Source: Vespa crabro (Eukaryota > Arthropoda > Insecta > Hymenoptera > Vespidae). From it: DNA of 64,000 nt. The notes under the pieces were generated by a model. The model did not search any database. It was not told the DNA's origin and worked only from the letters and a program-made list of their open reading frames with translations. The stretch is taken from positions 4,155,492 to 4,219,491 of the forward strand of contig NC_060964.1 of the NCBI RefSeq assembly GCF_910589235.1, in the 5' to 3' direction. The translations under genes and the position numbers were made by a program. Shown here in pieces: positions 36,879 to 48,456 of the stretch; within the stretch, counting starts at the first letter, position 1, and the number at the start of each line of letters is the position of its first letter.

Positions 36879-37073
36879 ATGTCCACTACTGCATCAGCAT
36901 TCAATGAAAGAGATGATGAAGTAGACGATGATAATGACACAGATGATTATAATCCACAAGCAAAATTGATAAAAACACTGGAAGTATGTTATATTTTTTA
37001 ACCTATAAGATATGCAAAAAATATAAAAATGTTTTTTTTTTTAAGATATTTTATATTAAACATATAAATGCAT

Positions 37074-37109
<36 letters not shown>

Positions 37110-38065
37110 GATCTATTTTTTTTGTTTAGAGAAATGGAATTACAGCAGGTGATATTAAAAAATTAGAAGAAGCTGGTTACCACACTGTAGAAGCAGTAGC
37201 ATATGCCCCAAAGAAGCATCTTATTTCTATCAAAGGTATTAGCGAAGCTAAGGCAGATAAAATATTGCAAGAAGCATCAAAGTTAGTGGTAATGGGTTTT
37301 AAGAGTGCCACAGAGATACATCAAACACGTGCAAACATTGTTTATGTTACTACTGGTTCTACAGAATTGGATCGATTATTAGGTGGAGGAATTGAAACAG
37401 GTTCTATCACAGAGATTTTTGGAGAGTTTAGGACAGGAAAATCTCAATTATGTCACACATTAGCAGTAAATTGTCAGTTACCTATAGATATGGGAGGAGC
37501 AGAAGGTAAATGCCTTTATATAGATACAGAAGGAACGTTTAGACCAGAAAGATTAATTGCTGTTGCTGAAAGATACAAAATTGCTGGTGATTCTGTTCTT
37601 GATAATGTCGCTTGTGCTAGAGCTTATAATACAGATCATCAAACTCAATTAGTAGTACAAGCTAGTGCAATGATGACAGAATCCCGATATGCTATGTTGA
37701 TTGTAGATAGTGCAACAGCTCTTTATCGTACTGATTATTCTGGTAGAGGTGAATTATCAGCTAGGCAAAATCATTTAGCCAGATTTTTAAGGATGTTGTT
37801 ACGAATAGCAGATGAACATGGTGTAGCAGTTGTTATAACTAATCAAGTAGTAGCTCAAGTTGATGGTGCAGCTTCTATGTTCGGTGGTGATCAAAAGAAA
37901 CCTATTGGAGGTAATATCATAGCACACGCGAGTACAACTAGATTGTATTTACGTAAAGGTAGAGGAGAAACAAGAATATGTAAGATCTATGATTCACCTT
38001 GTTTACCAGAAAGTGAAGCAATGTTTGCTATAAATGCAGATGGTATAGGAGATGTGAAAGAATAA
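36879..38065 (+). CDS. RAD51: RAD51 recombinase (spn-A orthologue)
   Basis: Two exons, 36879-36983 and 37130-38065, encode 346 residues (human 339). An acidic N-terminus (DDEVDDDNDTDD) precedes the helix-hairpin-helix region (GITAGDIKKLEEAGYHTVEAVAYAPKK in part) and the MGFKSATE linker. Then Walker A GEFRTGKS (133-140; most RAD51 have GKT), EGTFRPERL, Walker B LIVDS, and the L2 region with NQVVAQVDG and GGDQKKPIGGN. It forms the nucleoprotein filament for strand exchange in double-strand-break repair and meiosis. The retained DNA-binding N-terminal domain and the strong match over the whole length separate it from DMC1 and from the RAD51B/C/D/XRCC paralogues. The intron contains an (AT)n run at 37075-37107. 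Confidence 0.95.
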
Positions 38066-39055
38066 TATATTTCATGCCAATATTATATTTTAAATAATGT
38101 AACAATATTAATTGACAAGTTTGTTAAATTCAGCTTTTCTTAAGATAAATTATATACTATTTTTCATAAAAATATCTTGTTCTTTTAATATAAGTAAATT
38201 AGTATTTTGAATAAGATTTGAATAAGTATTATATAAATGATAAACAGGAAGTGTTCACTATCCATAGAATAAATAACTTAAGATAGTAATGCATACTTTT
38301 TATACAAATTTGTAAGATTTATTATAAAAAGCTTCTATATCTATAACAAATAAAATTGTTTATTGATTAACCTGTTAAACGGAGATTTATAATCGGCATA
38401 AATGCGTAAAATTTATTTTAATTAAGAATAAAATGGTACACAAATGTAAATAGTGAGCTTTTGGATAAATTAAATAATCATAAAAAAAAAAAGAATAGAA
38501 AGGTAAAATGCTTTTGTGATATGAGTGCGACATAAATGATTTATTTTTTTTTTTTTGATCATAAGAAAAGTTACATTTTTTTAAGTCAACTCGTTCTCCT
38601 TGAAAGATTAACAATTTTATTTTTTAATTAATTTATATTCAAATATATAATAGAAATACATAAGATGCATAATAACAATTGTTCTTCTCCTTTTACATCT
38701 CTCATTTTTGAATTATATGCAATATGATAAAGTTAACAATGCTTACAATAGATAAAAAAAAAATCTCGAAATATTTCCCTATAGAAATGGAAATATGCGC
38801 GCGCAGTGTAGTTAACAGTCATCATTGTCACTTATAGTTAACTAGTATCTCTTTGTTTTATTGTGATAAAAGTATTAATTTGGAAATTCATCAAATTTAA
38901 CAAATAATACATATTATTACATATATATGCATATAAAGAAAATATAAAAAAGAGAATCTAAAAGACATAACCAGTAGAATACTGAGTGAGATACATTTTT
39001 TCTACAAGAGATTAAATCTTATATCGCATTACTTTATATTAGTTGTTCGACCTTC

Positions 39056-39198
39056 ACCGGCTTGGTTTCGGAAAATGTTCAGATTATACAATTTAAATCT
39101 GTTGATACATTTAGATTTTCGAAAATTAAATATTACGCGAGTATATTTTCCGACAAATATTTTTAAATTACAAACAATTAAATCGAAAATAAGCCGGT
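39056..39198. mobile_element. Putative MITE with ACCGGCTT termini (143 bp)
   Basis: The left end ACCGGCTTGGTTTCG and the inverted right end ACCGGCTTATTTTCG match over 13 of 15 bases; an outer ACCT is also repeated in inverted orientation. The interior is AT-rich. Superfamily unclear. Confidence 0.4.
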
Positions 39199-39299
39199 AG
39201 GTTAAACTTTCGAAGAAATTTAAATCAAAGAATTAAACTTCTTTGAATTAAATTTCTTTCGATTCATTCCTTGCGATGACATGTTCATGAATGAGTGTT

Positions 39300-39307
39300 T
39301 ATCGATA
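39300..39307. promoter_or_regulatory. DRE-type palindrome TATCGATA upstream of DPP3
   Basis: A perfect TATCGATA 50 bases before the DPP3 start codon, a typical position for a DREF-type core-promoter element in insects. Confidence 0.4.
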
Positions 39308-39356
39308 TTTAAAAGTATTTTTTTTTTATTACAGCCGATATTACTCTTGTAACACA

Positions 39357-41721
39357 ATGAGTGACGATATATCTTTGTATACTTTACCAAATAATCAGCC
39401 TGTAGTTTCGTTAGAATGTGAAACTGCTTTTAAGTCATTAACTTTAAAGGAAAAATTGTACGCACACTATTTAAGCCAGGCTGCATGGAATGGTGGTCTT
39501 ATCGTACAATTACAAACTTCACAAGAATCTCCATTAATTTTTGCTCTTTTACATAAAATTTTTCTTTCCGAGTCTATAAGCGATTTAAAAAAAACTGTAC
39601 TAGAGGCAGGCATTTCTGAAAATGAATTTACTGTAAGTATATTACATCATTATTATTTTTACAGTTTATTTATATTTTTATATTTATTTTTAGGCTTTCT
39701 TGGTCTATGTATGTGGAATATTATCAAATAGTGGTAATTATAAGTCTTTTGGTGACAGTAAAATAATACCAAATTTACCTAAAAATAAATTTGAAATAAT
39801 TGTAAAAGCTTCAAAAGCTTTTAAAGAAAATTCATTAGAAATACAAAGTCTTTGGGACAATATTCACGATGTGATGTATTCTTTAGAAAATAGGTTAAAG
39901 ACATTAGGATTGAGTGACAAAGGTGTAACCACTTATTTCTCTGCTAATTGTACACATGAAGATGCAGAATTAGTTAATAGATTTATGCAATCTAAAGGAT
40001 TGGAGTCCTATAATGCAAGATGTTTTAAAAGTGTAATATCATCCAATGATTCTGAAAATAATAAAAATACAAATCTATATGAGATAAGATTAGCCTCTGA
40101 ATTGGAAGAAGATGATCCAAAGATAACTTTAGCACAGGAAATCTTTGAGGGAGTTATATTCAATATTACAAGAGGAGATTATAATACAATTTTAAAATTA
40201 GTTAATGAAAACCTTGAAAAAGCTAAGGAGTATGCAGCAAATGAAACAGAACAAAAAATGCTGGAGAAATACATAGATCATTTTAAAACAGGTTCATTAC
40301 AAGATCATAAAAATGGTTCTCGTTACTGGATCAAAGACAAAAGTCCAGCCGTTGAAACGTATATTGGTTTTATAGAAACATATAGAGATCCAGCAGGACA
40401 AAGAGCAGAATTTGAAGGCTTTGTAGCTATGGTTAATAGAGAAATGTCTCAAAAGTTTACTAACTTAGTCAATAAAGCAGAAGAGCTTCTTCCTAAGCTT
40501 CCTTGGAGTAGAGATTTTGAAAAAGATGAATTCCTAAGACCTGATTTTACTTCATTAGATGTTTTAACATTCTCAAGTTCAGGTATTCCAGCAGGAATAA
40601 ATATCCCAAATTATGATGAGATTAGGCAGTCTGAAGGATTTAAGAATGTTTCCTTAGGAAATGTTATACCAGCTAATATGAAACAAGATGTATTACCATT
40701 TTTATCAGATGAAGATATAGCCTTAATGAACAAGTACAGAATTGCTAGTTTTGAAGTACAAGTTGGGTTACATGAACTTCTTGGTCATGGCAGTGGTAAA
40801 CTATTAAAGGAGCTTGGACCAAATATTTTCAATTTTGATACTAAAACAGTAAAAAATCCTTTAACAGGACAATTAGTAGATAAGTACTTCACAATTGGGG
40901 AAACATATGATTCTAAATTTGGTGCATTAGGATCGTCATATGAAGAATGTCGAGCAGAAGCAGTTGGACTTTATTTGAGTTTAGAAAAAGATGTTATACG
41001 TATTTTTGGTTATACAGATGAAATTATTGATGATATAATTTATGTTAACTGGTTGTCATTGCTATGGAATGGCTGTGCTAAAGCTTTAGAAATGTATGAA
41101 CCTTCTACTAAACAGTGGTTACAAGCACACTCTCAAGCAAGATATGTTTTACTTAGAGTTTGTCTTGAAGCAGAGGAAAATTTTATTACTATTACTGAAA
41201 CTGAGCCAGGAAAAAATTTAAAAATGTCTTTAGATAAATCTAAAATTGGAACTGTTGGAAGAAAGGTAATTGGAGAGTTTTTAAAGAAACTTCAAATTTA
41301 TAAAAGTACAGCTGATATAGAAGCTGCAAAAACAATGTATGAAAAATATAGTGAAGTACCTGATTCTGGCCCATATCCATGGGCACGTTGGAGGGAAATA
41401 GTTTTGGCCAATAAACAACCCAGAAAAATATTTGTTCAACCAAATACATTCATCTTAAATGGTTTGTATTTTTATATATTACTTTTATATTTCTAATGTT
41501 ATTTAAAAAAAATGAGTTGCTAAAATTTGCTTACTAATATGAGTGATAAAATTATTTTAGAAAATGATACAATTAATGTGATGTTAAAGAACTATGAACC
41601 ATCTTTCTCTGGATTGATTCAATCTTGGATAGAAAGATTTCCTACTGCCGATGTTTCAGAATTACTTATCCAACTCTGGGAAAAGGATAAGAATTACTTT
41701 ACATCAGAAAATACTAATTAG
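39357..41721 (+). CDS. DPP3: Dipeptidyl peptidase 3
   Basis: Three exons, 39357-39632, 39694-41461 and 41561-41721, encode 734 residues (human 737). The zinc motif HELLGHGSGK starts at residue 452 and the second motif EECRAEAVG at about 509, both at the positions known for DPP3 (M49 metallopeptidases). It removes dipeptides from the N-termini of short peptides such as enkephalins and angiotensins, in the cytosol; the protein also binds KEAP1 in mammals. MSDDISLY is chosen as the start because an acceptor-like site lies just upstream; an in-frame ATG at 39291 would add 22 hydrophobic residues. The short last exon supplies the family C-terminus (SGLIQSWIERFP). AATAAA follows at 41882. Confidence 0.95.
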
Positions 41722-42458
41722 TGAAAAAATTAAACAAAGCTATAAGAATATATATCATAATTGCTTTTATATTTACTTTTTTAATACAAAAGTACGCATA
41801 TAATGTTACTTAAGAATTATAAAATCGTATATTTATAACAATATTTCATATGTTTTATTAAGAAAATATTTTATAAGTGCAAATAAATATATGATTCCGT
41901 TAAAAATATACACAAATGAAATCTTAGAGTAAGTAATCATCATTTAGTCACCCAGTCATCGTATGCGCTAATATTTCAATATGAATGCTATCTTATGAAT
42001 TGTAACCTTATTCTAAATATTTCTATACGTTCTCCAAAGTTAAAATTCATTAACCCATAGTGTTTGATATCAACTTTATAAAAATATTATTAATCTAAAA
42101 ATAGTTTTAATTCACAATGTTTTAGATTAAAATTGTCCAAACAGATTTATCGACTATGAATATATATGACACGTGAACAGCATACTTAATGTCCATTTTA
42201 GACACTCTTGAAGAATGTAATTGGACTATCAATACGCTTTCATATTAACGAAGTATAACGCACTCTAGAGAACGGAGAAGAAACTATTTTTTATTCAAAA
42301 TATCTCTACCTTTCCTATACAAGGTGATTTATGGATAAAGTATATATACGTATATGGACTCGCGTACGCGGCAAAATGTACAATTTTATATATTGTTTTG
42401 CGGTGTCGGAATATTGAAACGTTGGTTTTAATAGGAACGATTAGGCGCTATCAATAAA
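41722..42458. other. Intergenic region DPP3 / POLA2
   Basis: DPP3 3' flank with AATAAA at 41882-41887, then the POLA2 promoter side; a CpG-bearing patch at 42.35-42.45 kb precedes the start codon. No other gene seen. Confidence 0.5.
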
Positions 42459-45400
42459 ATGGATAAAATAGAAAATTTACAAAAATATTTTCAAGAATTT
42501 GGATGTATCGTTGAAGACAATGGCGTTCTTGACAAATGTAAGTAATTATTATAAATGATTTTTAAATATTTCATATTTTAAAAATATTTAAAAATTTTAT
42601 ATTTATTACATTTTGAGCATTTGAAATAAAATTGAATGTATGATTATTACGGCTCAATGCAATTAGGTTATAATAATATTATCAATACAGCGATCTATTA
42701 TATCGTATAATTTTTTCAGTATCTAACCTAGCTTCTGAGATACGTATTTTCTATTAGAGTGATAAGCAATACAATATTTTCTAATTATATCTTCACGTAT
42801 AAACATTTCCTCGATTATCTACAAATATTTTAACTGATAATGATTATATTCTTTATTTTTGCTTTTATATCATTATTTCTTATGTATTTAGTGCAATATA
42901 TATACATTAAAATGTGTTTTAACAAGTTCAGGCAAGATTATATTATTTTCTCTCTAAATATATTTTCAATTAAGAACCAAATATATAATGACATTAAAAT
43001 ATAAGTTAAATTAATATAATAGCTAAGAATGTTTGAATCTAATAAGAAAAAAAATGTTTTTAGGCATAGAACTTTGTAATTTATACAATGTGGATGAAGA
43101 AAAACTTGTGGAGATGTGGTTAGGATATAGTACTTCTACATTTAATGAAGTCGATATTACTTTGGATCGATTAATAAAATTGGAGCATGACTTATTAAAA
43201 AAAGAAGATAAGAGTAATAACGTAAACAGAAATGGAGAGCTTTTAAATTCAAAGAATGTTACTACAGATTCGTTGAAACAAATAATGTATCCTTTAAATT
43301 TACAAAAAGTTCTTTCTTTTTCTGATGATTTTATAATAATTTTATATTTACAAGTCCTTACATAAGTAAAGTAGTGAGAGCGATAACATTCTTGAAATGT
43401 ATGGTTGCGATGGAGTCAAAACACCAACAACAACAACAATGGTAAGTTTATAAAATCTAATATTACTCTAATTTAGTAATTGAACAAAATACATATAATA
43501 ATAAGAAAGAGTGTAGCATATTCTTATTTTACATATCGAATATATTTTTTTTATAAAGATTACATATTAATATTATATCCCATGTAACACAATTTAAGCA
43601 GTTTTATCTTGTATATAAACTTATTTTCTAGAACGTAAATAATGTTAACGTTAAATTTATTTTTATTACGATATCTCAAATAAATAAGAATATAGGCTTT
43701 CACATTATTCACATTATTCGTAGGAGTTATAGAAGTTTGTTATAGAATTTTTTACATTTTCACATTTATTTTATTTTAATTTTATTATCGAATTTACCAA
43801 AGCTTTTAGAAAATTGTTATACGATAGAATTTATATTTTAAAGTCTGCATTTAAACATTCCCATTTTCAAATTTTCATTGTCGGTCAACTTCGTGATGTT
43901 ATGATGCTCGAAAACTGCACATTCTCTTTACTCCCTCTCTTTAACCTGCAATAGTCCCGCCCCCTCCGTAACGGCCTTCCGGCTCTGTTGCCAGATTTAT
44001 AAATCTATAGATTTCGAAATATACGTATATTGTATGGATTTAAGATATATTCGATTTATGATTTCTTTTTACACGCCATTAGTTGTTCTTTAGATCAAAT
44101 GTAATATTTTTACTATTCTCGTTGAGATATTTCAATATTGTTTTGCATTTCGTATTGCAAATTTAAATTTAAAGAAGCGGAATGGCAACGTTGCAACGAA
44201 TCTTTGCGAGTACCACGTGAATCGCAAGGAAGATCTGAAAAACCGAATCGATGAACGTTGCCATTGCTGTTCGCATCTTTCCTTTTACTTTGTTTTGATA
44301 AAACGCGTTTATCTTTATAATTATTGTATCTCATTTAATTTAATATTTGTTCCCTAGTTCCAAAAGCCATTTCTAACCAGCTAATCTAACTATTATTAAT
44401 ACAGTTGCATATTTTTGATCGAAATAGTTATTGGTCATTACTTAATCTTATTGGTCAAATACGTAATTACGAATGCAATCTCAGAATCAGTATCGTAGTT
44501 ATAATTGGTTCCATTATACGTATTTATCGTTATTTTTGACGAAATTATTAATTTTGTTTCATGCGATATAGGAACAAATGGATAGAGATATTAAACAACA
44601 AAAATACCAACGATCTATTCTTTTTATCGTTGTTTATAAGTCTTTTTTGTATTAGTTAGTAAAATAAAGAAAAAAATTTTATTGAAGTTCCGATGAATCG
44701 TTGCATCGAATCTGATATCTTGGCACAATAATGATTTACGTCGCTGTGGCAACACTGTCTCACATTCTTTGCGGTCGGTCCGTAGTAGCAATGACGTAAG
44801 GACTCTACCTGTGGACCCAATTCTTCGCGGAAGGCCCTATTATGACTCCCCTCTCTTTTTCTCGAGTGTCTGTCCATAGATCGTCATTCAAGCAGGAATG
44901 CCCTTTCGATTTTGATTCAAGCGTTATCGAATGATTTTGAAAGAAATTTTAATGTTTAAGGCAGTGTGTAGCGATGGTTATGGCTTAATGACTTTTTAAA
45001 CGAACAAACATGTTTTAAGTTTTAACTTTGTTCATTTTTTGTTTTTGTTTTGTTTTTTCCATTTATTATAATATTAATTCCATTTATAAAATGTTTTATC
45101 TATGTAGCAACATTTCGACAACTATGCCGGAAAGAAGACAAAATTTGCTCTATTTTAATAGAAAATAACAAAAGTCGATGGTATAGAAATAGTTGAATAT
45201 TATTAGATGAATAAATGGGGCAATTTGATCGCTTAGTACAGCCCTGGCCACTGCCACTGTCCCTGGCACTGGTTCCACGCTCGTCCATAAGGCTATTCTT
45301 CAGTCAAGTTGATGGTCGGTTCTCGTGTGATCATTTAACGAGTCAGTCGTTTCCTTCGTACGTACATCTTCATTTAACGTAGACTTTTTCAAAATCTTTA

Positions 45401-46283
45401 TTTCGTACGATCTTAAGTATAAATTCGGTTTCCAGTATTGGAAACCGAAAGTGAATTTTAATATTCACAATTGTAAACGAACTTTTTGTAGATTGCTCGT
45501 GAAAATGCACGGTCGTGATTAAACGGTAAATAATTGTAAGTTGAATCGTGAAAATCGGCAAAAATCCACAAAGATCCCTTTTTATTCTATGTCCCTTTTT
45601 TATTTTATTCTTCCGCTTTTCGTAAGAGAAGAAATATCTTCTTGGTGCAGGTGTTTTCTCAATTCGTAATGAAGCATTGCGAGGTGAGGTGAGACGAAGC
45701 GTTGTCGTTGCAGGATCTCACCGAGCACCGTAATTCCCGCCATAAAAATCGTCCAGGTAGATCGCCCCGCCATTATTTCTCTCCCTCCGGTTCGCTCTCG
45801 CTCGAACGCTCTCCCACAAAGGACACTAGACAGGCGGAAGGGTAGGAGAGATGGAGAGCGGTCGGTTATGTTCTTCTCCAACGAGTGAGAGAAGGGAGGA
45901 CATGTATGTATGTATGTGCGCGTGAAAAAGAAAGAGAGAATGACGAGCTGGCAAGGGGAAGAAGGAGAAGTGTGTGAGAGAGAGAGAGAAGGAGAATCTC
46001 TCCCTCCAATGGCAACTGCCGAACAGATTTCTTTCAAAGGGCACGATTTCAGTTTTCAAGGACCCAGCCAGGCTCTGGCATCGTCGATGCGCCGATACCG
46101 GTCATGTATTCGATTTGAGCTTGCCAGAGCATCTTTTTTTTGTTATTTCATACTCGAAAATGTCTTTTCGTATCGGGATGTGCGCGTTCGTGTCGTGGCA
46201 ATTGTTTTGATTTTCTTTGTGGTTCCTCTGTTATTTGTTTCTCCTTTCCAAGTGTTTTATCCTTAAAATATCATTTGCGAGAG

Positions 46284-46323
<40 letters not shown>

Positions 46324-47116
46324 TGAGAGAGAGCGCGAGAGTCGTGAATGGTCTCTCCCCTTCCTCTCTCAATAGTATTCTTCTCCATTTGATATTTCGA
46401 CTTGTCCAAAAAAAAAAAAGAAAAAAAAAACCATTATTGTTACAATCATCCAAAATTCTTCGATGAATTATTTAAATTATTTTCATCGTCTCCGAAACGA
46501 ATAATAGAGAGTTGCCTTTCGAAAGCGGCGTCCTACGTCGCTCCGTTCGCTCGCGCGTCGGCCATAATGGAGCGCCGCTGTAGTCGTGAGTGAGTTTACG
46601 CGCAGGATAGACGACGACGACCTGTTGCTTTCGTTTCCCTGATTTCGCGTGTGTATTCTATGCGCGGGAATCCATAGTGATCATTTTTACATGTGTTCGT
46701 TCCATTCTTATCATCTAAGGATGATGGAAAATCATGGCGCGTCAAGGAAGAAAGAGAGAGAAAGAGAGAAAGGAAGAGAGAAAGAGAGAGAGAGAGAGAG
46801 AGATCGAGTCGGTAGATTTCTCTTCAACGGCCTGAGATTCCGTTTGGTTCATCTCCCCTCTCCAATTCGTAATCTCTAGACCTTTCGTCGAACGAGAGGA
46901 GCGTTTCCGGTTGGATAGCGCTGTCTTCATCGTCACTCGCTAGATTTTCTCTCTCTCTCTCTCTCTCTCTCTCTGTTCACGTCCTTCTCTCGCCATTGGA
47001 ATTCACGCGAATCGTAGCATCGTCTTTTGCCCACGGGAACAAATTATTTCGCTCGAAACGAGGATCGCGTGACGCCTCACGTTATACCGACTCGTTTCCA
47101 TGATGCGTCTTCTCCA

Positions 47117-47161
<45 letters not shown>

Positions 47162-47437
47162 CTATTTGTCTCTCCTTAACCGTCTCTTTCTGATTCCCCT
47201 CCTCCTCGATCGAATAGTACTGGCATTTCTTCCGATTATATGTTTCCTATCGCGCGTCGTTGTCGTCGTATTGGTGTCGTTCATATTCTTACTGATTTTC
47301 TACGAAAAGCAAAGTCTCATTCATTTTAGTCATTGTTGCTCGCGAAACTCGTTACTCCTTGTGATATATATATATATATATATTTCCCAATTTACATTTT
47401 TGCGTTCAAGATCATGTGAATCGTTACGAATCAAAGA

Positions 47438-47489
<52 letters not shown>

Positions 47490-47738
47490 AGCTGATTGCG
47501 CTTATTCTCTTTCTTTTCTTTTACAAATGACGACGAAGGAATGAAGTGGTAGGAGTGAAAGTAAAACGAGTCTTCGTCGATATATATCGGACAACATGTG
47601 GCCCGGGAACGAATGAGCGCGTTCGATAAATCGTGTTATAACTTGCGTACACGATGTCGAGGTGTATCTAATATTCGTGGATAACCTTGCATTCTCGGTT
47701 CGCGTGCCGGCGATAGTAGTAGGGACGCGCACCGCCTT

Positions 47739-47814
<76 letters not shown>

Positions 47815-48389
47815 CCTCCCTTCCCCCTCTTTCTCGCGTGCACGCATGCCGCATGTTCTGCTGTGTGCGTACGTGCAAAGGCGAGTGCGTCGACCGTACA
47901 GTGAATATGAGAGCGGCGTCGTCATCAGCTCTCTTCTCACCAGCTATGCAACCTGTTGCAGACACGTTCGAACGACTTTCGTCCTCGAAACTTCTCAAAA
48001 TGATCCTTACAAGAATGAATATTCTTTCGAGCCGCGTCCCTTTACTTCGCGTTCATACATTAATTATTCTCCTTTTACAGGAATGTAACTTACTTTCGAT
48101 AATGTTCGGAGTTAATGTATTTCACGTTTGTTAATATACACGATTCTCTCTTTTTCTCTCTCTTGATTTATCTATCTATCTATCTATCGTGTTTTTATAT
48201 TCATTCAAACCATTTGAAAAATCTTCATCGAAAGATGCTGCGCACTTTCGTTTCTTCCTCTGTTGTCGCGTCCCGCAACAAAAACGTTCGGTTATCAATA
48301 AAATTCGATATTAATTCGATCAAATCTGAAATATGCTCGTTTATTGAGCGTCGAGATATTTAATTTGGAGAAAAAGATTAAAAAAAGAG

Positions 48390-48456
<67 letters not shown>

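Larger units (their letters stand above)
38066..39356. other. Intergenic region RAD51 / DPP3
   Basis: No gene seen. It holds a putative MITE (39056-39198), a DRE motif at 39300, and a TTTTTTTATTACAG acceptor-like site ending at about 39334 that suggests a 5' UTR intron for DPP3. Confidence 0.5.

Noticed and set aside
39291..39356. Longer DPP3 start adding a hydrophobic N-terminus
   Set aside because: A strong acceptor-like TTTTTTTATTACAG lies inside it and a DRE motif overlaps it, so it is more likely promoter or leader.
44656..44877. Minus-strand 73-residue frame starting MDRHSRKREG with a possible donor after GPQ
   Set aside because: Composition is plausible but there is no family match, no acceptor-joined partner and the frame overlaps CpG-rich non-coding DNA.
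45600..48000. Several 75-145-residue open frames rich in Ser-Leu or Arg-Glu
   Set aside because: They are translations of (CT)n/(GA)n microsatellites, open in several frames on both strands, with no non-repetitive domain. Only the short exon at 45722-45773 was kept, at low confidence.
47838..48134. Plus-strand 98-residue frame with MRAASSSALFSP...
   Set aside because: Follows directly from a (CT)n tract, lacks recognisable motifs, and two overlapping frames are equally open.
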